A DNA stretch of 7,095 nucleotides from Treponema sp. (GTDB lineage: Bacteria > Spirochaetota > Spirochaetia > Treponematales > Breznakiellaceae). Where the stretch lies: NCBI GenBank assembly GCA_031281855.1, contig JAITEW010000029.1:1-7095 (forward strand), written 5' to 3'. Under the pieces are notes generated by a model. It had not been told where the DNA came from. It did no database searches and saw nothing but the letters and a program-made list of their open reading frames with translations. Below, piece by piece: positions 1 to 5,422 of the stretch; within the stretch, counting starts at the first letter, position 1, and each line of letters opens with the position of its first letter. The position numbers and the translations under genes are program-made.

Positions 1-4
1 CCGG

Positions 5-310
5 TTGAAAAAACAAATTGAGTGGTACTCTTTTATCATAGTTACCCTGGCTGTTTTGATAGTATTGGTATATAAACCTATGTTAACCACGGTAAGATAC
101 AGCTTCTATGATGTTTCCACCATGGGATTTAGCGAAAAATTTATCGGGCCGGCAAATTACCAGTTTCTCCTGGGCAACCCGGGATTTATCAAGGCCATGG
201 GGAATACTTTACTCCTGGGCATAATGGGATTGCTGACCATTCCCCTGGGTTTCATCCTTGCGAGCCTGATTAACAGCGTTGCAAGTCAGACCGCCGGCGC
301 TGCGACTTAG
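5..310 (+). pseudogene. Truncated sugar-type ABC transporter permease (N-terminal fragment)
   Basis: This looks like the N-terminal third of a binding-protein-dependent sugar ABC permease (MalF/UgpA-like, BPD_transp_1). Visible are a basic N-terminus, a first membrane segment at about residues 9-27, the typical periplasmic phrase YKPMLTTVRYSFYD, the FIGPANYQFLL region (residues 46-56) that precedes the core, and a second membrane segment at about 66-91 ending in ASLINS. Family members normally run to about 280-300 residues and carry the EAA loop that contacts the ATPase. Here the homology ends at about residue 91 and the frame runs into 21-bp repeats, stopping at residue 101, so the EAA loop and most membrane helices are missing. 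A TTG start at position 5 is possible, but the true start may lie before the window. It is almost certainly non-functional. Whether the repeats caused the break or filled an old deletion cannot be seen. Confidence 0.75.
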
Positions 311-356
311 ATTGCCGGCGCTGCGAGCCGGATTACCAGCGCTGCGGGCTTAGAAA
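272..356. repeat. GC-rich 21-bp tandem repeat, about 4 units
   Basis: Units of 21 bp start at 272, 293, 314 and 335. The second and third units share GCCGGCGCTGCGA and end in ATT. The fourth keeps AGCGCTGCG and ends in TTAGAAA. The first (AACAGCGTTGCAAG...) matches the second at about 12 of 21 positions and may be part old permease sequence. The array brings in the stop codon that ends the permease frame and finishes 62 bp before the start codon of the small gene at 419. The period equals that of the array at 6780-7031, but the sequence is different. Confidence 0.75.
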
Positions 357-360
357 CCGG

Positions 361-387
361 GAACACGAAGCGAACCGCTTTCTGTTC
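361..387 (+). promoter_or_regulatory. Hairpin in the leader of the small gene at 419
   Basis: A 12-position stem with a 3-base loop: GAACA (361-365) pairs with TGTTC (383-387) and AAGCG (368-372) with CGCTT (376-380). The two helices are separated by one C.C mismatch and one G-T wobble; the loop is AAC (373-375). No T-run follows, so it is not a standard terminator. It lies between the 21-bp repeats and the ribosome binding site, so it could act in the leader RNA or simply be the remains of a repeat unit. Its function is unknown. Confidence 0.45.
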
Positions 388-407
388 GTCACTACTTTTT
401 ATCTTTC

Positions 408-412
408 AGGAG
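408..412 (+). promoter_or_regulatory. Ribosome binding site AGGAG
   Basis: AGGAG sits 6 bases before the ATG at 419. It is one of the better Shine-Dalgarno sites in the window, and it is the main reason for calling the 59-codon reading frame that follows a gene or gene remnant. The stretch around it (TCTTTCAGGAGTATTCTATGG) resembles the leader of the related gene at 6748, read on the minus strand. Confidence 0.65.
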
Positions 413-418
413 TATTCT

Positions 419-598
419 ATGGGCATAGACTGGTATCCGCTGTCCCGGGACGGGCAGATTCACATGGTGGAAACCTGGCTTCAGGTGTTCCAGACCAGAG
501 CCGTAGACTGGGGCATCCCGGGGGATCATGCTCCAAGGCGGGGCTATGAAGGCGAAGCCGGCGACTGGGGTCCGGTGGTTTCGGCAATTATCCCGTAA
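419..598 (+). pseudogene. Truncated paralogue of the repeat-associated small protein (59 codons)
   Basis: This short frame of 59 codons has a good ribosome binding site and aligns without gaps to the protein encoded at 6748-6359. Residues 5-34 match residues 7-36 there at 12 of 30 positions, including W5, P7, R10, D11, Q13, M16, T19, W20, V23, W31, G32 and P34. After the WGIP motif the two diverge. This copy runs through glycine- and arginine-rich sequence (about residues 35-59) and stops inside an 8-bp perfect inverted repeat, whereas the other continues for a further ~50 residues of family-like sequence. I read it as a member that lost its C-terminal two thirds. Neither other forward frame restores homology in the following 75 bases, so a simple frameshift does not explain it. 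The function of the family is not known to me; no signal peptide or membrane segment is seen. It could still be translated as a short peptide. Confidence 0.6.
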
Positions 599-603
599 TT
601 GCC
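583..603. repeat. Perfect 8-bp inverted repeat over the stop codon at 596-598
   Basis: GGCAATTA (583-590), a 5-base loop TCCCG, then TAATTGCC (596-603). The right arm starts with the TAA stop of the 59-codon gene. The sequence after it (TTGCAGGCGG) has no T-run, so a classical intrinsic terminator is unlikely, though a weak one or an RNA-stabilising stem is possible. Confidence 0.5.
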
Positions 604-653
604 TTGCAGGCGGAATTTAGCGTCAGAGGGTTTATTTTTCCCCTACGGCATAG

Positions 654-659
654 TATGAT
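654..659 (+). promoter_or_regulatory. Possible -10 box (TATGAT) for the operon at 669
   Basis: TATGAT matches the TATAAT consensus at 5 of 6 positions. It is followed 9 bases later by the ATG at 669. A TTTATT at 631-636, 17 bp upstream, is a poor -35. No Shine-Dalgarno sequence lies in the AT-rich stretch before the ATG. If this box is used, the transcript would begin within a few bases of the start codon and be leaderless or nearly so. The call rests on sequence alone. Confidence 0.3.
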
Positions 660-668
660 AAATATATA

Positions 669-1319
669 ATGGTTAAATTCCGCCCAATAAGGGTGTTTTT
701 GCTTGCCGCAGGGCTTTTGTTTTCCTTGCGGGTTTTTTCGCAGGAAGCAGCAGGGATTTTAGACTCAGGCGCAATTCCGGAAATGGTCCGCCGCCCGCAG
801 CATGGCGAAGCCCCCCGGTATCCCAGGGATACGGTGATCGGGGAACTTGGCCGGGGCTCCGCTCCTGAGGCGGCGTGGCGTTACGCCAGGGAATTGCTGT
901 CCGCCCTGGTTCAGGGAAACCGGGAAGCCCCGGTCCTTGCGGCAGCGGACAAGGAGCTGAAGGATCGCCTTTTTGGAAGCCTCGAGGCCGTTGGAGCCGA
1001 AAAATACCGTTTAGGCGGCGGCAGGACAGAGGCTGACGGGTCTGTTTCCTTCCTGGTCCGGTTCCTGGGCGGGGAAAAAGGCATTTCCGGGGAACTTTAC
1101 CTTATGCGGGCAGATACGGAACCGGCCGAAACAGCCGCGGATGTTGAAGCAGTCCCGGACGCCGAAACGGCCGCTGGCGAAGGCGGCGCCCCTGAAGCGG
1201 CGGCCGTACCAGGAGACGGCTGGCAGCTTGAGGACCTCTTGCTGGAAGAAGAACGGGATCTGGCTGGGGAACAGAACGGGTACCGTTATGATTTTTCGCC
1301 TTATGAACGGTTTTATTGA
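669..1319 (+). CDS. Secreted hypothetical protein with acidic Ala/Glu/Pro-rich linker
   Basis: A 216-residue protein I cannot assign to a named family. Residues 1-24 form a clear signal peptide: basic start (KFRPIR), hydrophobic core FLLAAGLLFSL, and likely cleavage after VFS before QEA. There is no lipobox cysteine, so it should be periplasmic or exported. Residues of about 55-147 look globular and contain a short beta-rich stretch ending in GELYLMR. Residues of about 148-184 are a low-complexity linker rich in A, E, P and G. The C-terminus has WQLEDLLLEEERD (185-197) and ends in YDFSPYERFY, a tail style I associate with treponemal exported proteins. No catalytic motif is visible. The start is fixed by the signal peptide, although no Shine-Dalgarno is present. 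The gene lies 16 bp before the PilZ-domain gene on the same strand and is probably co-transcribed with it. High G+C and skewed alanine use in the linker explain the long shadow frames on the other strand. Confidence 0.8.
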   Translation: MVKFRPIRVFLLAAGLLFSLRVFSQEAAGILDSGAIPEMVRRPQHGEAPRYPRDTVIGELGRGSAPEAAWRYARELLSALVQGNREAPVLAAADKELKDRLFGSLEAVGAEKYRLGGGRTEADGSVSFLVRFLGGEKGISGELYLMRADTEPAETAADVEAVPDAETAAGEGGAPEAAAVPGDGWQLEDLLLEEERDLAGEQNGYRYDFSPYERFY

Positions 1320-1335
1320 AAGGTTCTGACAGCAG

Positions 1336-2568
1336 ATGGCAACGCCGATTAAACGGATCGAGAAGGATTTTCTCCTCAAGGTCCTTTATGATGAACAGAT
1401 CCCCATTATGTACCTTAAAAACCGTACCGAATACGTCCTTACGGTAGAAAAGCCCACAAAAAACCAGATTTTTTTTAAAGCCGACAGGCCTGTGGCAGGT
1501 CTCAAGATCCGTAAAAAGATAGACCTTATGTTCGATTACCGGGGCCAGGTGATCATTTTCGCCGTAGAGGTAAGCGCCATCAAAGACGAGCACATCGTCG
1601 CCGAAGCTCCCGAATTTCTCTACAAAAACCTGGATCGTTCGTTTTCCCGGGTTTCGACCCCCCAGGATCTCCAAGTCCAGTTTACTTTCCTTGGGGATAG
1701 GTATTCTCTGACCTACCCTAAGGTTGCCGAATATGAAAGCGGGGAACTGGGAGAGATGGTCAGGAACGTGGACCCCCAGAACCTGAGCGGCCTTATCGAC
1801 CAGATGGCGGCGTATATCAAAGGATACGCTAACGGTTACAAGCTGGTGATATTCAAGGATGTAAAACCGGCGTCCCATGAGGAACGGATCCTCTCGGAAA
1901 CAGGGAAAACCCTTTTTCTCCCTTCTACCCTTGCCAATTTTCCGCGCTCCGATCCTTACCCCAAGAAACGGATCGTTACTGAAGATATGTTCAAGCGCTA
2001 CCTCGAAAGTACAGGGGTGGATCTCTCCTATGTGGACGACGCCTGTACCCGGTTCATCAAGACTAAGTTCGACAGCGGCGTTTTTTCAGACGCCTGGGTG
2101 CCGGTGCTCTTCCAGGAGTATGTGATCGGCTACATCCACATCTGGATCAACAAGGAAGGAAAGCTCCCCTTTGATTACGGGGTTCTTGATACGCTTTACC
2201 AGTTTGCCAAGATCCTCGCTTATTCCCTCAAGGTAAACGGTTATTTTGAAACCGGAAAGCTTAAAAACGAACCCTTTGAAGGCAAGGTCATAGATATCAG
2301 CGCTTCGGGGCTTCTCTTCGCCTATCCCCATTGCCAGTTGTCGTCGGCCCTGCTGCCGGACAGCGAGCTTTCGGTAAAACTCATAACCCCAAGGCGTACG
2401 GTCAATGCCCATGCCCGGATAGTCCGGCGCTACCGGGACAATTCCCAGGGGTATTTCGGCTGCCGGTTTCTGGACATGGAACCTGAAGATCTGCGTTTTG
2501 TTTTCGAGTATATCTACGGCAAACCCTTTACCGATATGGACGTCAATTTCCTTACCGGCCAGGTATAG
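1336..2568 (+). CDS. PilZ-domain protein with GAF-like middle region
   Basis: A 410-residue, apparently cytoplasmic protein (no signal peptide or membrane segment). The C-terminal part, about 312-398, is a PilZ domain: DISASG at 320-325 fits the (D/N)xSxxG c-di-GMP motif, followed by the expected strands (ARIVRRYR 360-367, GYFGCRFLDM 372-381) and closing helix. The RxxxR half of the site is not just upstream of DISASG, where the family usually has it. The only good match is RSFSR at 101-105, in a beta-rich N-terminal region (about 25-130) that resembles the PilZN/YcgR-N fold and its linker. The middle (about 215-305) ends in VPVLFQEYVIGYIHIW and a long helix, like the last half of a GAF domain. 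So c-di-GMP binding is plausible but unproven: either the two motif halves are far apart, or the site is degenerate. Weak AAAGG at 1319-1323, 12 bases before the ATG; 16 bp after the upstream stop. Its target (motility, envelope) cannot be read from this context. Confidence 0.82.
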   Translation: MATPIKRIEKDFLLKVLYDEQIPIMYLKNRTEYVLTVEKPTKNQIFFKADRPVAGLKIRKKIDLMFDYRGQVIIFAVEVSAIKDEHIVAEAPEFLYKNLDRSFSRVSTPQDLQVQFTFLGDRYSLTYPKVAEYESGELGEMVRNVDPQNLSGLIDQMAAYIKGYANGYKLVIFKDVKPASHEERILSETGKTLFLPSTLANFPRSDPYPKKRIVTEDMFKRYLESTGVDLSYVDDACTRFIKTKFDSGVFSDAWVPVLFQEYVIGYIHIWINKEGKLPFDYGVLDTLYQFAKILAYSLKVNGYFETGKLKNEPFEGKVIDISASGLLFAYPHCQLSSALLPDSELSVKLITPRRTVNAHARIVRRYRDNSQGYFGCRFLDMEPEDLRFVFEYIYGKPFTDMDVNFLTGQV

Positions 2569-2580
2569 CCCGGCGCGCCG
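2569..2580. other. 12-bp convergent junction with GC palindrome
   Basis: The PilZ-domain gene and the STAS gene end head-on with 12 bp between their stop codons. The gap contains the perfect palindrome CGGCGCGCCG (2571-2580). A larger imperfect stem could form between CCGGCCAGG (about 2555-2563) and CCTGCCGG (about 2592-2599). There is no T-run on either strand, so this is at best a weak bidirectional terminator; transcripts from each side may overlap. Confidence 0.4.
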
Positions 2581-2931
2581 CTAAACCCCGCCCTGCCGGA
2601 CCAGATCGACAGCTTCCCTTAAAGAACCGGTTATCGGGAAATAGCCCGAAAGCCTGATGGCGTTAATGGCCTTTTCTACCGGCTTGTTGATGCCTGTAAT
2701 AGCCAGGGAAAAATTCAGCTTTTTTATGGTTGATGAAATATAGATCAATGCGCCGATGCCTGCGGAATTAACATTTTCCACCTTTTTCAGGCTGATGATA
2801 AAACGCTCGATTTTCAGTTCTATCATCTTCATTACCAGTTCCTTGAGCTGGTTGGAACTGTAGAGGTTAAGCTCGTTTTGAGGCTCAATGATATAGATTT
2901 CATCATCGTTTTTCAAAATTTTTATATTCAT
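2581..2931 (-). CDS. STAS-domain protein, anti-sigma factor antagonist family
   Basis: A 116-residue single-domain STAS protein of the SpoIIAA/RsbV type. In that family the unphosphorylated form binds a kinase/anti-sigma factor and frees its partner. The alternating strands and helices fit the whole domain: VxxxxN(E)L at the start, a strand RFIISLKKVENV (43-54), then the phospho-site loop. The usual loop is D-S-[ST]-G; here it is N55-S56-A57-G58 followed by IGALIYI. By alignment S56 is the position phosphorylated in SpoIIAA (Ser58) and RsbV, so the acceptor serine is kept, but the preceding Asp is Asn and the next Ser/Thr is Ala. The C-terminal helix (SLREAVDLV) is typical. Start ATG at 2931 has AAAAGGG (2946-2940) 8 bases upstream. 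It follows ettA by 27 bp and is likely the last gene of that operon. No kinase or sigma factor is nearby. Spirochaetes carry several such stand-alone proteins, so the partner cannot be named. Confidence 0.88.
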   Translation of the reverse strand: MNIKILKNDDEIYIIEPQNELNLYSSNQLKELVMKMIELKIERFIISLKKVENVNSAGIGALIYISSTIKKLNFSLAITGINKPVEKAINAIRLSGYFPITGSLREAVDLVRQGGV

Positions 2932-2958
2932 TTTGTTTTCCCTTTTCCTTATTTTTCA

Positions 2959-4653
2959 TTAACGTTCCAGTTTCCGGTATACATAACGGTGCGGGCTGTC
3001 CGCCGCTGATCCCAGTTTCTGGCGCCTCGATTCCGAATATTCCGACCAATTGCCATCATACCAGATAACTTCGCCGTTTTCAAAGGCCAGGATGTGCGTG
3101 GCGATGCGGTCCAGAAACCAGCGGTCGTGGCTTATCACGAGGCTCGCGCCTGCGAAAGTATCAATGGCGTCTTCCAGGGCCCTGAGGGTGTTCACGTCCA
3201 GGTCGTTAGTCGGCTCGTCCAGGAGAAGCACGTTGGCCCCTTCTTTGAGCGTCAACGCCAGGTTGAGCCGGTTCCGCTCTCCGCCTGAAAGAACGCCTAT
3301 TTTCTTCTGCTGATCGGCGCCGGAAAAATTATACCACGCGCAGTAAGCGCGGGAAGAAACTTCTTTAACTCCTGGTCCGTTGTCGGAGCCCAGCTTTATG
3401 ATGTCCTGACCGCCTGAAAGCTGTTCCCAAACGCTTTTGTCGTTGTCCAGGTTTTCCCGCATCTGATCCGCCCAGGCCAGTTTTACGCTGTCTCCGAGCC
3501 GTATGCTTCCGGTATCGGCCTGTTCCTTACCGGTGATGATTTTGAAAAGCGTTGTTTTTCCCGCCCCGTTGGGGCCGATGATCCCCACGCAGGCCCCAGG
3601 GGGTACTGAGAAATTCAGGTTTTCAAAAAGGACCTTGTCCCCATAGGCCTTGGTCAGATCCTTTGCCTCGATAACCAACTGGCCCAGCCGCTTCCCTGCG
3701 GGAATGGTAATTTTGTTTTCCCGTATCTTCTCCCGTTCATCGTCAAGGAAGAGTTTTTCGTACTGGGCTATCCTGGCTTTGCTTTTGGCGTGCCGGCCCC
3801 TGGGGCTCATGTGTATCCATTCGAGCTCCCGCTGGAGCTGCTTGCGCCGCTCGCTTTCCCCTTTTTCCTCAAGCGCCAGGCGCTGTTCCTTTTGTTCCAG
3901 CCAACCGGAATAATTCCCCTTCCAGGGAATGCCTTCGCCCCGGTCAAGTTCCAGGATCCAGCCTGCCACGTTATCCAGGAAGTAGCGGTCATGGGTAACT
4001 GCAATGACGGTCCCCGGGTATTCCCTGAGGTGCCTTTCCAGCCACGCCACGGTTTCGGCGTCCAGATGGTGTGTGGGCTCGTCCAAAAGAAGTATGTCCG
4101 GTTTTTTAAGGAGGAGCCTGCACAGGGCCACCCGGCGTTTTTCGCCTCCTGAAAGGGTATCGACAAGCTCGTCGCCCGGCGGGCAGCGCAGCGCGTCCAT
4201 CGCCAGTTCCAGGCGGCTGTCCAGATTCCAGCCGTCTGCGGCTTCGATCTTCTCCTGGAGCTCCGCCTGTCTGGCGCCCAGCTTTTCGTAATCCGCGCCG
4301 TCTTCGCCGAAAGCCTCGCTCACTTTGTCGAATTCAGCGAGCAAGTCTACCAGTTCCTGAACTCCTTCGCTTACCAGCTCCCTGACGGTCTTCCCGGGCT
4401 GGAGGCAGGGCTCTTGTTCAAGAAAACCTATCGTGTAGCCAGGACTCACCGAAATCTCCCCGGAAAACCCGGTGTCAACACCTGCAAGGATCTTAAGAAG
4501 GCTCGATTTCCCTGATCCGTTAAGGCCGATGACGCCGATCTTAGCGCCGTAAAAATACGATAGGCTTATATCCTTGAGCACCTGCCTGACGCCGTGCTTC
4601 TTCGAAACCCGGTACATAGAATAGATTACTTTTTTATCGTCTACTGTAGGCAT
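2959..4653 (-). CDS. ettA: Energy-dependent translational throttle protein EttA (ABC-F ATPase)
   Basis: A 564-residue soluble ABC-F protein with two fused ATPase domains and no membrane domain. EttA binds the ribosomal E site and, depending on ATP/ADP, controls entry of the initiation complex into elongation. Domain 1: Walker A GLNGSGKS (43-50), signature LSGGEKRR (167-174), Walker B ending DEPTHHLD (191-198; usually DEPTNHLD), switch H221. An insertion at about 85-140 is the arm. Linker 245-320 holds the basic, charged P-site-tRNA interaction motif (GRHAKSKARIAQYEK around 286-300). Domain 2: Walker A GPNGAGKT (360-367), signature LSGGERNR (455-462), DEPTNDLD (479-486), H509. The phrase GWILELDRGEGIPWKGNYSGWLEQK (first part 231-243) closely follows E. 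coli EttA, separating it from other ABC-F members such as Uup. Length compares with 555 in E. coli; the N-terminus is about 5 residues longer. No strong Shine-Dalgarno; it starts 9 bp after the stop of the hemolysin III gene, which suggests translational coupling. The STAS gene follows 27 bp downstream. Confidence 0.95.
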   Translation of the reverse strand: MPTVDDKKVIYSMYRVSKKHGVRQVLKDISLSYFYGAKIGVIGLNGSGKSSLLKILAGVDTGFSGEISVSPGYTIGFLEQEPCLQPGKTVRELVSEGVQELVDLLAEFDKVSEAFGEDGADYEKLGARQAELQEKIEAADGWNLDSRLELAMDALRCPPGDELVDTLSGGEKRRVALCRLLLKKPDILLLDEPTHHLDAETVAWLERHLREYPGTVIAVTHDRYFLDNVAGWILELDRGEGIPWKGNYSGWLEQKEQRLALEEKGESERRKQLQRELEWIHMSPRGRHAKSKARIAQYEKLFLDDEREKIRENKITIPAGKRLGQLVIEAKDLTKAYGDKVLFENLNFSVPPGACVGIIGPNGAGKTTLFKIITGKEQADTGSIRLGDSVKLAWADQMRENLDNDKSVWEQLSGGQDIIKLGSDNGPGVKEVSSRAYCAWYNFSGADQQKKIGVLSGGERNRLNLALTLKEGANVLLLDEPTNDLDVNTLRALEDAIDTFAGASLVISHDRWFLDRIATHILAFENGEVIWYDGNWSEYSESRRQKLGSAADSPHRYVYRKLER

Positions 4654-4662
4654 ACTATTATT

Positions 4663-5343
4663 CTAACTCATAAACCACAAAGAAAGCCAGTGACATGCGG
4701 CGCCTGCGACCACATGGATATGCCAGATTACATGGGAAACCCTGCGGTGCCGCCTGCGGTACCAGAAGGTGCCAAGGGTATAGGCAAGCCCGCCTGCGAC
4801 AAGCAGGATAAAACTGATAACGGGAATCTGCCGGTACAGTTTCGGGAATCCTGCGGCGATAGCCCAGCCCATGACGATATAGACCGAAAGTTCAACGTTG
4901 CGCAGGAACTTCAGATTCGCCGAATACAGGACAATCCCCGTTATAGCCAGGGCCCATTCGACGCCGAAGTAGGCCCAGCCCCAGGGTCCCCGGAGCCCCA
5001 AAAGGCTGAAGGGCGTATAGGTTCCGGCGATGAGGAGGTACACCGCCGAATGATCGAGGATCCGGAAAACCCGTTTGGCGCCTTCGTGCTGAATCGCGTG
5101 GTAAAGGGTGGAAGCCAGAAACATGGAAATCATAGTGGAAGTAAAAACCACATAACAGACGATCTTGGCCGGGCCGCCTGCGCTTCCTTCAAGGTACCCT
5201 GAAGCCCTGAGGGTAAGGAGCACGAGGCCCGCTATTGCCAGGAGTATGCCCAGGCCGTGGAGTATGGAATTGGCTATCTCTTCTCCGGGAGTCTGAAAAG
5301 GAAGAGGGGCTGGAACAGGCTGGGTGTTTTTCGGGATGCTCAT
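4663..5343 (-). CDS. trhA: Hemolysin III family (PAQR) membrane homeostasis protein
   Basis: A 226-residue inner-membrane protein with seven predicted membrane segments (about 26-46, 60-80, 97-116, 121-140, 149-165, 172-193, 204-224). PAQR/Hly-III signatures are all present: ExxN..LHG (EEIANSILHG, 21-30), SxxxH (S78-H82), the conserved D97-H98 followed by SAVYLLIAGTYTPF, and the C-terminal histidine set H204xxxH208 with H218 (HVVAGAACHW). In this family histidines at these places form a metal site in the membrane. Bacterial members include B. cereus hemolysin III and E. coli YqfA/TrhA; the family is better linked to membrane-lipid balance than to true haemolysis, so toxicity should not be assumed. 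No clear Shine-Dalgarno before the ATG at 5343. It lies 79 bp after rlmJ and 9 bp before ettA, in the same direction, so it is probably part of one operon. Confidence 0.92.
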   Translation of the reverse strand: MSIPKNTQPVPAPLPFQTPGEEIANSILHGLGILLAIAGLVLLTLRASGYLEGSAGGPAKIVCYVVFTSTMISMFLASTLYHAIQHEGAKRVFRILDHSAVYLLIAGTYTPFSLLGLRGPWGWAYFGVEWALAITGIVLYSANLKFLRNVELSVYIVMGWAIAAGFPKLYRQIPVISFILLVAGGLAYTLGTFWYRRRHRRVSHVIWHIHVVAGAACHWLSLWFMS

Positions 5344-5422
5344 GATAAGTATGACACTTCTCTTTTTTTATGGTTGCAATACGGCCGCAAAGGAACGCTT
5401 TGGGAAGCCCGGCCCTGTACGG

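Noticed and set aside
1102..1878. Minus-strand 258-residue frame
   Set aside because: It overlaps two plus-strand genes, one with a clear signal peptide and one in an operon with PilZ motifs; it has no recognisable domain.
3406..3420. An extra ABC signature LSGGQ in EttA (residues 412-416)
   Set aside because: It is at the position where EttA relatives read VSGGL in a VWEE-SGG-DI stretch; the real second signature is LSGGERNR at 455-462.
4663..5343. Virulence haemolysin
   Set aside because: The hemolysin III name is historical; the PAQR motifs point to a widespread membrane-homeostasis family, so toxin function is not supported by sequence.
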